Shown: positions 24,927 to 37,679, counted from the first letter of the stretch. The stretch is 64,000 nucleotides of DNA from Oikopleura dioica (GCA_907165135.1 OU015568.1:10672501-10736500); one strand, 5' to 3'. Notes: generated by a model from the letters alone, not told the origin. Numbers and translations: made by a program.

Positions 24927-26278
24927 CTAATTGATTTCAAAGCAAAGTCCAGCATCTTGGAGATTTCTTACAATGTTCGTTCCATCAAAAGCAAGCGCGC
25001 TTGTTGATACTCCTCCTTGATCTCCGAGATTTTCCTTGACTTTCGCTCGCTCTTCCAGAAGTGTGAGAGCACAAGAAACGAGAATTTTTGATGTAGCGTC
25101 GTAACCAGGCTCGGGACCAGAGACTTTGGCAATTTTGGTCAGAGGCGAATCGTCTTCGCCAACTCCCTGTCCGAGGAATGTGACGTCAAACGATGTATCG
25201 GCGATAGATTCTTTTGGTGGCCCTTTTCTCGAAAAAGCACCAAAAGTAAAAAATTCAGCAAACTTCATCAGTAAGGATTGCCCCGACGAAAATCGCGAGA
25301 ACAGGCTCAGGCAGAAACCTGATAGAGTTGATTTTGAATATCAAATTTGCCTTACCAGTAAAAGAGATACCAATGAGCGACGCAATAGATCCTACTACAG
25401 CGTAAATAGAAAATCGAACCGGAGTTTTATCGCGGAGGGCAAATCCTTGTTGACTCCTTCGAACAATCGAAGCATCAGATCCTGGGAAGGGGATCGTTCG
25501 GTTGCCATTTAGTGCGGGGATATTCTAAGAAAGATACTTGCATCTTCAGTAAGTTAAATATTTACATTAATCTTTGCACCGAAACTCCGGGCTTGAGATC
25601 TTTTGCCCTTGTACTCAATTCTTGGGGCTTTTCTCAGTGCTCGAAGTGCTTTCAGCGCATCCTGGCTACCAAAGCCCATCACGGCGCAATCCCAGGTCGT
25701 GGCATGCCCGCAGTATCCAGGAGCTGGATTTATGTTCAGAAAAGCTTCAGCTTGATGAAGTTCTCCTCCAAAGTTATCACGGAGGAAATTGAGTCCAATC
25801 TCAGAAGGAATGGAGTCAAATCCACAAGCAGAGATCACAATTGATCCTGATTGACGGGCGCTTTCGTTGTATCTGAGCTCCATAGCTTCAATGAACTCCG
25901 GTTCGCCGGAGATATCAAGATAGTCAACTCCGTTTTCGACGCAAGCTTTCACAACCGGTTCTCCAAGAAGTCTGTACGGACCAGTACAATTCAACACGAG
26001 CTTTGCTTCTCTTACAGCGCGTTCGATTGTATCAACGGACGAAATATCAACCTGCACACATTTAGCAGTAGTACCGACGGCAATTTCCTCCAACCTCGTT
26101 ATATTTCGCCCGGCAATGGCCCAAGAATACTTATTTCCTGCTATTTATTGGTTATTCAAGATCTTATTATTCATAAATCAATGAAAAACGAAACCAGGCC
26201 TACAGTATTGAAATAATTAACGACCCATTGCCCGGTAAAGCCCGTCGCACCGAGGATAACAACATCGAACGTCGGCAT
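24927..26278 (-). CDS. SCCPDH: Saccharopine dehydrogenase-like oxidoreductase
   Basis: NAD(P)-binding oxidoreductase of the SCCPDH family, of unproven substrate, usually on lipid droplets or membranes. The start MPTFDVVILGATGFTGQW gives the Rossmann glycine motif. An intron near 26242-26150 leads to YSWAIAGRN, then VLNCTGPYRLLGEPVVKAC, GVDYLDISGEPEF and ACGFDSIPSEIG, all hallmarks of the family. Exons at about 25512-25335 (GSDASIVRRSQ and a hydrophobic stretch) and 25310-24927 (FFTFGAFSRKGPP, FDVTFLGQG, KVSGPEPGYDAT) complete the usual order up to the stop. Length (about 400 residues) is normal. The gene sits 297 bp downstream of EIF3M on the same strand. The exact donor of the first intron is uncertain because three phase-0 GT sites lie close together. 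Confidence 0.92.
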
Positions 26279-26575
26279 TCTGAGATCGAAAAAAATCGTA
26301 TTTACAACTCATGAGATCAGGCAGCTAATCAAAGACTGTCTGATCTTTTTTTCAGCTTTCATGTTTTGAACCGTGTCTGGAACATTTTTATTAGCCTAAG
26401 GAAGAAAGTCCGGAGATTCTGCAGATGGACTTTGTACATTCAAAAACGCATTCAAGAAAGAAGACAGGTTTACCAATGCCCCGCCGAGTGGTAAGACCCG
26501 GCGAGGCGCCATCGTCATAAAATTAGCCCAAAATAAAGACAACTTATTTTGGAGATAGGGATTTGCATTCAATGT

Positions 26576-28072
26576 CTAGGCGGCCAATTCGAGGTTTTGC
26601 ACTTCTTCGATACTCAGACGGACGTTTTCAAGGTTGTTCTGCCAGCTGGATAGCTTCTCAGCGAGGTCTTCCCACTCAGCGCGGCCGAATTCTCGCTGGA
26701 TGGAGTAGGTTGTCGATAGTCTTTCGTTTCCTATTCAAGAAGATTAGACATAATATTTTCTAGGCAGGATTACCTTGGTCCAATCGACCTCGGAGGAGTT
26801 TCAGCTGGAACGCTCTAACAGCAAGATCTTCGACACCATCTTCATCGAGTCCAAGCTTATCTTGGATAGCCCTAGAATTACAGTAAGACTCATCTCACGT
26901 GCTAGCTCGTACTTGTAAGTAGTATCAGGATTCGACTTGCACAGGCCAACAAGAGTCAGGAGTCGCATTTTTCGTCGAAGAGTGTTCAATTTCTCTTCGT
27001 CAAGAGCGAATTCGGAGATATCGGATCCTTCGACAAATTTCTCAAAGGCGGCCAAATCACCCGTGATAAAGATTTCGAGAAATTCGTAGACGGATGTTCC
27101 TTTGTGAGCTTGAATGGCATCGATCTCTCGGAGGTGGTCGAATCTGTATTCGCCCTCGGTACAGATTGACTGAGAGTAGTTTTATTGGTTGATGCGATTT
27201 CAAATCTACCTGAAGAATACAGAGTCGAGCATCAGCTCTTGCCTCCTCTCCAGTGATATCAGCGTCGCTATAGCTATTGAGAAGATCTTCCATAGCACTG
27301 GCAGCGTTCTGGTAGCGACCAAGTCTTAGAAATTATTTAAATAAATTGATAAGAGTATCGAATTCACCTATGAAGACAGGCCTGGTACTCTCGTCGAAGG
27401 ACTCTGATTTCTAGCTCAGTAATGTTCCAGTCCTTGGCCCACTTTTCGAGGAATCGCTCAATTTTGCTGCCCTCGAGCTCGAGAAGATAAATTGAGTTCT
27501 TTCTGGATGCACACTGGAGCCAAGTGCAGTAGATCAAATACATAGCCTTCGATTTTACAGGGAAGGCCATTTTAAACATGTCGTATAGAATTCGGCACAC
27601 AATTTTGCCACGGCCGGCTTTCTCGCCTTCCAACATGGCATCGCAGAAGCTTTTGGTGACTAAAGTGAATAAGTACATTTAGATTGCGTTGAGAACTTAC
27701 TCTTGTTGCAATCTTCAATTTCGCCAGGAGATTGGAAATCCATCAATAAACCGATAAAGATAGAGCTCTGCTTGGTAACTTGGAGAACATCATTTTCGCT
27801 CACTTTCTCGGCCTAATAATTATTCTTGTTTGTTCTCAAAGAAATAAAACTACCCAGAGAGGAGCAAAGTTCTTCGGCACAAATACACTAGCAACGGATG
27901 CACCGAGGTTTTTCCCTTCGATGGGGTTAACATCAGCACCAGCGGCAATGAGCTTTTCTCGGATGCTCTCGAGCTCTTCAAACCTAGATCCATCATTAAA
28001 AAGAGCGCACATGAATGAACTACAGACCGATCACTATCGTTGAGGTCGTCCGAAAGGAAAATTTCCGCCATA
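26576..28072 (-). CDS. EIF3M: Eukaryotic translation initiation factor 3 subunit M
   Basis: PCI-domain subunit of the eIF3 complex, which organises the 40S initiation complex. It starts MAEIFLSDDLNDSDR at 28072, then a short intron and FEELESIREKLIAAGAD. Internal exons give LEKWAKDWNITELEIRVL, LLNSYSDADITGEEARADAR and RKMRLLTLVGL, which align in order with human eIF3m (DWNLTTEKKHTLLRLLYEAL, LLGSYTEDNASQARVDAH, KMRLLTFMGMA). The last exon reads REFGRAEWEDLAEKLSSWQN and ends at the TAG at 26576. It has at least seven exons with 40-80 bp introns. Length about 370-390 residues, as usual. Confidence 0.92.
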
Positions 28073-28567
28073 GCTTGCTCGCAGCCTAGCCCTGAATGCA
28101 AAATTTCGTTACTAAGTATACTTTGAACTTGTTTCTATATTTTTTAAAAACAAAAACGAATAGATTCGCAAGTTGGTTTTCGATTAAAGTCGCAGAAGTT
28201 AAAGGAAAATAAACGTAAATAAGGTCAACTCGAGTGGCGGCTTAACGTAAAAAATATCGTGGGAATGATGGGAGAAAAAAATTAGAATGCTTTACTCTAA
28301 AAACATGAAATGCCCCACGAAAAGACGAGGGTCGAGGTTTGTAGAATTTGCCTGCAAAAACGTAAAGGTATAAAATGGAAAGGGAAATGAAAAGAAGAAA
28401 GTTAAAAAAAATTGGACCATCTGTCCAAAATAGAAGAGTTTATTTGCATGAAGAAATGATAATGGAGATCACCAAGCGGTTTGGCGCGAAATGATATTTC
28501 TATCGGTTAAAATAATGAACGGAAAGGGAAGTTTAAACTCGTAGGAAGACGTCTTCGTTGAAAGTGG
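28073..28567. other. Intergenic, nothing seen
   Basis: AT-rich gap between two minus-strand genes, taking in the 3' untranslated region of the upstream gene. No frame, RNA or repeat is supportable. Confidence 0.5.
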
Positions 28568-30400
28568 CTACCAAATCGACATCCAGTCGGCTGTTTTCAT
28601 GGGGATGAAGGACTCGGGAAGCGCCCACGTGGACTCTTTCTTTTCTTTCTTTTGCTCTTGGGGACGGGCTTCCGCAATGGAGGAACAAAGAACGGGCGGC
28701 ACGATTTCATAAGATGATCCAGTGAGTTCACAGGACTCAAGATCGTCGAAGATCATTTCAGCTGAGCGCGCGGCGACTGAGGCTGCTTGCGCCAGGCATT
28801 TCTGTTCTTCCTCGCTTTCTAGTTCTTCACTGTTGCTGTAGCCATTAGTGGACCAGCTGTTGGTTGGACGCTGAGCGTCGTACGAAAAGCTGTCAGGAGA
28901 TATCGACGGTGTCATCATGTCAACATGATTCATGTCGTGCATCTCCTCCCTAAAAATCGATAAAAACGTAAAGCAACTTCGGACTTACGGAATGTTTAAC
29001 CGAGGTGCAAAGAAAAATGTTCCATTCGTGTATTTAACGTGTTGGTTCTGAACCATATTTTTCCAAAGTTCCTGGTCATCGCTCTGGCCAGAGAGGTTCT
29101 TCACAAACTCGAGCGCTTCATCAATCGATAGTCTGTCGAAGTTCGCATTTTGCGCGATTTGTTTTACAGCTTCTCCCTCTACAGCGAGGTTTTCTGCAAA
29201 AAAGAGTGTTATTGTTACATTTTTATGATAAGAATTACCAGATTCTGTGACCGACTTCTTTTTCCTGCGGTTTCTTCTTCGCCTTTTCTTAGTAGGTGTA
29301 CTCTGCTCATCGAGCTTTTCTTGCGGCTTAGGCTGCGCAATTTGCGGCTGCTTTGTTTCTGGGTTTTTCGGTTTTTTTGGTGACTGAGATTTTACTTTCC
29401 CAGTCTGACTGTGGATTTGCTGCACAGCATTTTGATTTTTCTTGTTACGCTGTTCTTGACGCTGCTGTTGACGCTTGGATCTTGGATTCTTGAAGGCAAA
29501 GCGGAAATTATTATTGTTCTTGTTTCCATCACCGCTGCTCTGTGGGCGAGCGGGCATTGTAGACATGACTCCGTCGAGCTCGACTTTCTCTTCAATCATT
29601 TCTCGTGTGTCCATTTTGGGCATGTAAGCCAACGACGGAAACTCGTCCTCATAAGTAGAAAGCGTGCTCGAGCTAAAAGTTTGAGTCATATGCGGATCCT
29701 GAACGTTACATGAGTCGGTCTCGAGACTAACAAGACAATTATGTTTTTACTCTCATGAAACGGTGTCTAGCCATGTCTTGAATTTACTGTCCGAAGTTAT
29801 TCACTGTAAAAATACTGTTAAATTGTAGCTTTGTTTACGAAGACCGTAAATTATTCTTTTTAAAAAGTTTTCAAGAATAATCTTGAAAATTGAGGACTGA
29901 CCTGGAAGATGATGTCTCAGAAACATACGAGTTAATTCTCTGCCGCCTTTTTGAGTCCATTCTCCGTCTTAGACGTGCGATGATCTTATGCACTGCGTCT
30001 TCGGCATTGGCCGCCCCGGAGATCGCCGCTAGTTCGACCATGACAATCTCCTCGGGCGAGCGCTTGTCGAACACGAGCTCCATATCGGTATGGTTTGCGT
30101 TTGGACTTGGAAAAGTTTATTTAGTCGGCTTAATTTATTGGCGGAAAAAGCGAGGAAGCGGCGCTTTCGAAGTTTTTCTTACCTCGGCCTGTTGTAAACG
30201 AAGAGCTCTTCCTCTAGTCGGGGTCGATCTCGTCTGGGCTACCGGTCATGACCGAAATAAGCCATCTGGCGTAATACTTGGACTCGTTGGGGTCCAGTTC
30301 GAGCGCGCCTTCCAGCCGGCTCATTAGCCATTCTTCGTGGCTCTAAAATCACATTTATTTTTCACGAACTAGGGGACCAACCAGAGGAAATGGCCGACAT
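28568..30400 (-). CDS. Basic low-complexity protein, unknown function
   Basis: Built from five or six exons. The start MSAISS at 30400 joins across an intron to EWLMSRLEGALELDPNESK, which resembles the N-terminus of CCDC43-type proteins only loosely. A very short intron (29 or 35 bp) follows at about 30240, then a helical segment (SPEEIVMVELAAISG, HKIIARLRRRMDSKRR), a DEFPSLAYMPK motif, a long Lys/Arg/Gln-rich tract with KKRRRRNRRKKK (likely nuclear or RNA-contacting), and another helical part (LSIDEALEFVKNLSG). The C-terminal exon is acidic and Ser-rich, ending ALPESFIPMKTADWMSIW. The exons join in phase with GT-AG introns, so the gene is real. I do not recognise the family; RNA association is only a guess from composition. 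Confidence 0.75.
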
Positions 30401-31144
30401 CCCTACTGACACGGCTTTACTAAGTAACTTACTAAACAAAACTGGGAGCCAGATGAAAGCCGTTTTACATCAAAAAAGCGAATTAGGGAGCATTAACTTA
30501 CTTTGAGCTGGCTGTCGCAAAAAATACTGAGAGCTTTTGTTCTCATTGATGGTGTTTGTGTTTTGTAAAGTCCGTTAACAGTCAGGCATCTCGTCCAATT
30601 TCTTCGATCGTTTCGTCTGCCTTACCCGCTCATTTCGATCTTGTCTAGAAACAACAAAGAATTAATATTTGATCTGGAATCGGAGCAAGTTTAATTAATC
30701 TGACTAAATATAATCAATTTGGGCAACAAGCGGAAAAATATCAAACTGGAATGTGATACGTGGTGGCAGATGGATGATTTTTGTACAAAAGGGTGGGTTC
30801 AGGTCTTGCTGGTGATAATAAATAAAAGTAGCGGTAGTTAAGTTTAAGTTGGAATGATTTCTCTTTTCGAATGTATAAAACTCAAATAAAGCTATGTTGA
30901 ATCACAAAGTGCAGATAAAAATAACATTGAACGTGGGGTGAGCTAAGTACAGTGCGCTTTCCAGCTGAATGACTCACATTTGAAATATTCTTATTTAAGA
31001 TACCGGCGTTTGCGTGCTGTCGGGACTTAAGTTCCTTCAGCTGTCAATCACCAATGTCAAGAGTTCTCATGGAGACAGATAGAGTTCGAAAGACGCGTTT
31101 TTATAACTTTTATGGAATTAGAAAAGTGTGATAACAGTGGCCTG
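30401..31144. other. Intergenic, nothing seen
   Basis: Gap between two minus-strand genes. No coding frame with partner exons and no repeat seen; the left part may be promoter of the unknown basic-protein gene. Confidence 0.5.
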
Positions 31145-34100
31145 CTAGACTACGGTAGTCTGGGGAGCGTTTGATTTTTTCGCTTTAGGGGGCGAGGGAA
31201 GGTCGATCAGATCCGCCTGGGTTAGGCTTGTTCGTTTTCGAACAATCTCTGCCGAGTTTCCACTTGCAAGATGCTCGTTTCCGTTCGAATCCTCTGATGT
31301 TGAAAGCTTCTGAAAGTCAAGTTACGTAACGCTTTGTTTTGAACTCGTCTTTGGGGAGTCTCAAAGAATTTATTTAGGGGGAGAGACAAAAACACGACGG
31401 TGGAATTTACATTCGTGATGCAATAATTGTGATCGATTCTCATCGTTATTTCTAAATTCAGAGGCTATTTATGTCACTGTCTGGGAATAAAAAACAGCAG
31501 TGTTTATTTAATGACAGCAACTTCCATTTATCTTTTCATGAGATTGAAAATATGCATTCATCTGGAAGACAAAGATGAGAATCGCTCCCGCACTTGTTTT
31601 TCCAGCTTTGGATAAAAATATGAATAAGAAAATCAAGAATTATTTTGAAGTTCAAAAAGGTATTTAAATATTCTTCTCTTGGTTGATATTATTTCAAAAA
31701 TATAATATTGGAAAACTTCTATTGTCAGAAAAATAAAGGAGCGCTGGTCAAAAACACATCCATATTTACGCACCCGCTGACGTAAATTTCCATCGCGATG
31801 GCAAAGTTAACTTTTTTCTTTGAAAACAGTAAACAAATCTTCTTTTGTTTCTCATAGAACAAGAACATAAGTGTGAAATTTGAACTTGATGGTTATGAAA
31901 TGAGAAAACAAGGAAAAAAGACACTGGTCACCAGTGACTGGTGTTTACAAAGACGGAGTTGTTTTTAAAGACAAAAATACCTGAAGGCGTTTTCTTTCTA
32001 CAGGAATAGGAAGATCGTTGGTCGAGTCTCTCAAGATCGAAGAGCTGCAAGAGCTCGTCTCTGTGAAGGCCAATGAAATGGATGAGCCGCCAAAGGCCCC
32101 GTCGAGCCCGTGGGAGCCATCTGGCCCGTCGCCAATTGAACCACCGAAAAGCTCATCGGCCTCCTCGTGAGTGGGAATCCGCGCGTCCAGGTCAAAGTTG
32201 TCCTTGTTATTTTCTTTGTCAGCATTTTCGGCCGGGCGCAGAAAGTCTGGCAGAATGAGGTCGTTTTTATTGAGCAGGCCGCGCTGGTCCTGGAGAAGCA
32301 GGTGCGCAAATGGACAGAGGATATTAAATATTGGAAATTACTTCCGATTTATTTATGCCGGCCTCGTAAATCGTCAATCGTTGGGATATATTCTTGGAAG
32401 ACTCCCAATTAAAATATATTTTACTGTTACTCAAATTGAAGCAAAACGCATTCGAATAAGGTCAAGAAAAACTATCAATTATTGAAATTACTTTCAAAAT
32501 TGCGTCACCGTTCCTGAAGTTGACCCTGTCCACCCAAAGAAAGCCGATTATCAAAATCGGCCTTGGCCTTGTTCGAGTCCTGCGACTCTTCGATTCCAAT
32601 ATTAACCGCGGAAATCCTATTCAATCCGCTCTCTCTCGATCTTGATCGCTTGCGTATGCCGAGGCTGTCTCTCCGCCGCCTCAGCAGATCAAGGGCACTT
32701 TGCTGCACGTCAGACTTGGGTCGCTTCGGCTCCACCGGCTACGCAATTAATATTTAGTCTCTTTCTCTCTTCAGCTAACATAAACTCTCGATTTTATCTA
32801 CCTTGCGGAATTCGTTTTCTTTGAGCTCGAGGACGACACGTTGCTCTTTTAGCGTACTGACGGGATCCATCATATTCACTGGGAGCTTTGTGCCGGCCAG
32901 GCGCACAACCACTTGACTAAGAGTACGGTCGGGAATGTACCGGGCCATGATGGGCTGGAGCACTTCGGAAACGGGCTTGTGGATCTTTGAACGAATCCCG
33001 ATGCTCCGTTTTATGTGAACAATGTCAAGCCTAAAATCGTTACGGTTAGTTTTTTCTTGTTAGTTCTCCTTCAAAACGCGCGCAATTTGTTTTTTCTTTG
33101 AAAATTTATTTGTGGCTACCCAATCTTTCTCTGAGAGCATCAAGGTATGTTGGCCTACGAGACTTAGAATCGGGAAGAAGCATTCTGCCGCTTTTTCGAC
33201 CTTGAATGGCATATTTTTCAGAAGAAGCCCTTGAAATAGCCTTCGGCGGAGACACGGTCATATTCGGAATGATCAAAGATTCATGATTCCGTAGAAACTC
33301 CAATTTCTCCCTGAGAAAAAGCCGGGTCACCATTATTTTCAATTATCGCCTTTTCATGGTCGATAAGAAACTAACCTGAACGTGACACGGAGTTCGCCGC
33401 GAATGTGTCTACCAGACAGACACATTGAGTCTGCGTCCAGCGAGAGCGAATCTGTGTTAGAACCTTCGTTCAGGAGCAGCCAGTCGATGCATCCGGGACT
33501 GAGGCCACGGCGGCTTGCCACATTATTGAGGAGTGAACGAGCTGGAACTCCACTTTTGAGTGCGATAGTTGTTGATCCCCCATCACTGAAGGCCAAGCTT
33601 TTAGAGATAAACATTCAGTTTTAATATCTGAGTTTATATTCACGGATGGATCGATAAGTTTTAAAGAAGTGCCGGTAAGTTAACCTACCTGAAATGAATG
33701 TGGCAAACATTGCCGTTGAATTTTGCATCGTCAGCATCTAGCTCAATGCTAGAAGCAGAGGAGTGCGCGCTGGAGAGAGTCGAGCTGGAGCCCATCTCTT
33801 TATCCTTCGTCTTCCGCCTCATTATACTCGACCGAGCTTTATCATTTCGTTTAGGCTCGATGGCGAAGAGCTCGGTCTTGCGCCCAATGAGCTTCTGTAG
33901 CGTTGATTTTCTCTTATCTTTTTCCGCACTGGGCTCTGGCCATTTTCGATCCGGCGAATATCGTCGACAGTAATTTGGTGTCCCTCAAGCTCAAGTTCGA
34001 TCAATTTCGCGTAGAGCTCATTGCGCAGGAATCTATTTAGACACTGTTATGCTAAGAACGGCATGAGAGAGCCTTTGGCAATGTCTGCCCGACAAGAATG

Positions 34101-35003
34101 AAACTCAACAAGTGCAAAAGATGCAATTAAATCGACGTCGCTATGGTTAGCAATAACTTTTGCAAACAAAGGCTGATTTAGAAGGAAAACGAATTTTCTC
34201 TCAAAATTCGAACTCGAAATTGTAAATTAGCAAACCTGGAGTAACTGTCGAATTTCATCAAGTTGTAAATGGCTTCTTTTTGTGGAACAAACGAAGTTGG
34301 TTTTGGATCGTGAGCTTCAGCGAGTGCTTTTTGCGACAGATGATCGGGGATGTTCACTGGACTCTCTGCATCTGGCCCGATAAAACGACTGATAATATCT
34401 AAAATTTTCTTTATACCCTTTTTTTAGACTTCATATCTACCTTTTACTCTTGTAGAAACAATCTCTGGGTCTGTCTCTAGCTCCAATCTTGAGCCTGAAA
34501 AATTGATAGAAAACTGGCGAAAAAAGGGAAAGACTTACATTCGAGCCAGAATTGAATGTTTTCTTCAGAGTATTCTTTTCTTAAAAATGAGGAGATAGCG
34601 GCGATCCCGAGTTCGTCCTGTAGCACAGCGTCTAATGAGATCGCCCAGCGGGAAATATGACCTTGAGCTCCAGGCTCAGACGGGTTCGAGATGTCGGAGA
34701 GAACAGATTGATGCGACATACTCAGCGCTAGAAAAAATACGATCCTCAAAAATATTCTAGAAGGATTTCAAGTTGTTTTCAGCCTTCTCAACAACATTCA
34801 AGAGTAAATTTTTTACCTTTTGAATTGGCCAGTAGTTCTGTGGAAAATGACAACTTAGATAATAAACTTGTTTTGGAGGGACTCTTGTGTTTTGCTTCAA
34901 CAGGACTTTGTAATAAATCTGAGCTAGCCCGCCTTTGGCGCCGATTTCGTTTCTCAAGCAAAAGGTCATCCTGACTTGAGTTGTGAACGAATGGGGGATC
35001 CAT
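31145..35003 (-). CDS. RGS14: Regulator of G-protein signalling, RGS14/RGS12-like
   Basis: Multidomain RGS protein that speeds GTP hydrolysis on G-alpha-i/o and scaffolds Ras signalling. It starts MDPPFVHNSSQDD at 35003. The RGS domain spans about 34735-34020 (ISRWAISLDAVLQDELG, FLRKEYSEENIQFWLEC, AIYNLMKFDSYSRFLRNEL). Next is a Ser-rich linker. Two Raf-like Ras-binding domains follow: about 33614-33380 (TIALKSGVPARSLLNNVASR) and 33000-32780 (VLQPIMARYIPDRTL). A GoLoco motif at about 32290-32230 has DQRGLLNKNDLILPDFL, carrying the DQR triad that contacts G-alpha-i. The last exon ends SPPKAKKSNAPQTTVV. This RGS-RBD-RBD-GoLoco order is that of vertebrate RGS14; RGS12 adds PDZ and PTB domains, not seen here. 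At least ten exons. It starts 137 bp downstream of the ARM-like gene stop. Confidence 0.9.
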
Positions 35004-35139
35004 TCTAAAGAAACAAGGTCAACACTTTCCTTTTGAATAAAAATAAAACTCTTCTCATGAAAAAAATAAAATGGAAGCAGAGAGGGATAAATCTGAGTGC
35101 ATAGTAAGTGAAGGAAGAAAAATAACGGTGGAATGGAAG

Positions 35140-36670
35140 TTAGGGAGAGGTAGGAATCTCTTCTGGATGAACTTGATTCACAGTTACAATGGAGCGGATC
35201 TGGCTGGATGATCTGGAAATGTGAACTTCAGACTGGTTGCTTCCCTCGCGTTGGAGTCGCTTGCGCTCAAGCTCTAGCTGCGTAAGACCCTCAAGCACAA
35301 GTTTCTTTGAGCCTTTGCTAATTGAACTCGACTCAAGCAAGACTTCAACCGCATGATCCAAGCCAATCTCGAGGCAGCGTCCCTGGAGTCTTTTGTTCAT
35401 CATTAAATTGTGGACGATTTCGGCCACAACTTGAATCACTTCCGAAGGCTGCGTTGACGAAGTCTTGAGCCAGTCGAACATAAGTGGGAAAACGGCATCT
35501 TCTAAGAGTTGCTCGCAGTTTTCGGGGCCGAGGGAGACGCTTTTGATAACCTATAAAGTTTTATCATTGTCAAGAAATTGAGGAAAAAGATTGATGAGCT
35601 TGCTTTTTTAGAAAGAGCTTCCGACTCGTGCCCATAAATCAAAGTCTATCAAAAAAGTGACACTAACCTCATTAGCAAGCTCGATGGTCGGCTGATCAAA
35701 GGTCCTGAACTGAATGGAAAAGACTTCATCGATCACCGGAAGCGCCACTCTGACCGTCTCATCGCGTGCAATAAAAGAGAGTGTATCGAGTGTTTGCCGT
35801 TCGATATCTTCATGTCCCGTGTTTCGTAAGGTTTTGCCGCAAGAGCTTGCGCACTGAGTTGCGTCTGCGGGGACACCAGAACGAAGAAGTTGGTTCATGA
35901 TCGAAATCATCAAAGCCATCTCTCGATCTGAGAGATCATCTGAAAAATACCAATAAGATATACACCGATTTTCAGCCCTCAGATATTCATTTTTATTAAC
36001 GATACTCCTCTATGTTTCCAATATATTTACTCACCGATTGTATCAATAGCCGTATTTATGTCCGATAAAACACAGTCAAGAGAATATGCGTGAGATTCGG
36101 CAAGATAGGAAATTCCGTTCAATGCTTCTAGCCGGGCAGCGGAAGATATTTGGGAATAAATGGCCGCTGATAGGATGGAGACGTCGCATCGGGCGATATA
36201 ATGTTCTCTGATGCTTTCCTCAGTCAGCAACTCGGCAACAGCTTCCGCTGCATGTTCCTGAATGGCGGCTTTATTAGGTGCCCGTCATCCGATATCCCAA
36301 AGGAGCTATCTTTTCTCTCCAACGCCGGAGGTTCGTCGCCCCAAAAGGGAACGAGGATTCACTCTTCAATCAGCCAGGATTTATTACCTTTGTGTAGCGG
36401 TCGTTACTAGCGATTAAATTATTCAGCGGATCGAGCAGATCCTTTTCCACAATAGCCAACTTCTCGTTCTCTCCAAGTGCTACTTCTGTGGACAGTTCAA
36501 ACGCAGCTAAATTCGAAATGAAAAAGATATCTTTAGTTTTGTGCATTACCTGCTCTCTTCAACGCTGGATCTGTGGACTTCAAAGCGTCGGCGAGACCTT
36601 CTGAGGTGCCAAATTGAGACAATGAGTTTGCAATGAGCATTCCCGGCTCCAATTGTACGTTCGAGTAGGT
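35140..36670 (-). CDS. Armadillo/HEAT-like helical repeat protein or C-terminal half of a fusion
   Basis: Exons on the minus strand give a string of alpha-helical pairs: MLIANSLSQFGTSEGLADAL (36640), FELSTEVALGENEKLAIVEK, AIQEHAAEAVAELLTEES, AARLEALNGISYLAESHAYS, TLDTLSFIARDETVRVAL, and VIQVVAEIVHNLMMNKRL near the end, then a Ser-rich tail stopping at 35140. The pattern is ARM/HEAT-like; a weak resemblance to PSMD5 and SmgGDS is not enough for a name. The first exon begins right after TTTTAG at 36671. This is either a cis acceptor from the membrane-protein exon upstream (50-bp intron 36671-36720, in frame, phase 0) or a trans-splice acceptor 30 bp before the ATG at 36640. The RGS14-like gene follows 137 bp downstream. 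Confidence 0.65.
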
Positions 36671-36720
36671 CTAAAATGTTTGTCTGAGTAAACAGAAGAT
36701 GTGCCATCCATCTCTCTTAC

Positions 36721-37679
36721 CATAATGACAAAAATCTCTGCGATAAGCAAAAGGGCGGCCGTGATGCCGAATATAACAGCGTCGTAAATTTTATCTGTCG
36801 CCGCGAAGCCGACGATGATCGAGTAGCCGGCGAACAGCACCAAATTGGATATCAACAACGCGAGGAAGACCTGTTTGTATTTCTTATACACTTTCGCTTT
36901 GCCCACCCAACCGGATAGATACGTGTACCCAGGAATCCAAAAGAGCCAGAAGCTTGGCCAGATGAAAGAGACGAAGCCCATGTACCAGAATTTCTCTGAA
37001 AAGAAGGCCAAAATCACCATCGGATAAATCGCCATGAGGGAAAGCTTCACGTTTCTTATCAGATCTTCTCTCTTTATCAACGGTCTTCATCATGTTCTTA
37101 CTCTTTTTCATATATTTTCCGTGATTTTGCTCAACAAAAATTTCGGACAATTTCCTCAAAGCTGCCCGCGGGCGCTTCGTAGGCGCACTGCGCGCGAAGT
37201 TCAAAGCTCACAAGTGAGCGCGACCAAGAAAATCGATTAGCGTAACCAAATTGTCACACACGGCCTATTATAAAAATGATCTGTTTGTTGAGTCAATGCT
37301 GGAAAATATTTAGCGCGGATGAGCGACCACCTGCCTTGTGGAAAATGTCGATCTCGCGCCGCAAGGCCTTGAGGTGAGGCTCCTCGGGCTTCTTCCCTGG
37401 CGGGATGTAGCGGTAGAATAAATCTCGCTTGAGCTCTTCCCCTGTCGCCAAAGTGATCAGTTCGACAACGGTGTTGTCGTAGATTTCGCACTCTTCAAGT
37501 GTCAGTTTATCTTGAAGGTAAACATCTTTGTACTTCAGGCGAAAAGGGTGCTTGTGATGGCCGATCTCAGCTAAATTGTGTAGAATCGACCCTCTAACGC
37601 GAGAAACAGTCCAGTCTGCCTCGACAGTAACCACGAAGGTATTAAGTGGGATGAATTTACTATGAACGAATAATATCAT
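36721..37679 (-). CDS. Ubiquitin-like domain plus multi-pass membrane protein (possible N-terminal half of a fusion)
   Basis: The exon 37679-37331 starts MILFVHSKFIPLN and has a ubiquitin-like fold signature (strands, then FRLKYKDVYLQDKLTLEEC, and ending DNTVVELITL), followed by a basic linker (YIPPGKKPEEPHLKALR). A second exon, from about 37065 to 36721, encodes about four membrane helices (LMAIYPMVILAFF, VSFIWPSFWLFWIPGYTYL, FLALLISNLVLFAGYSIIVGF cut into two segments, AVIFGITAALLLIAEIFVIM). The join between them is inferred (phase 1, acceptor near 37067, intron about 265 bp) and could be wrong; an alternative is that the membrane exons belong to a separate gene. There is no stop before the donor GTAAGAG at 36720, so the frame continues into the ARM-like exons. 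I do not recognise the family. Confidence 0.6.
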
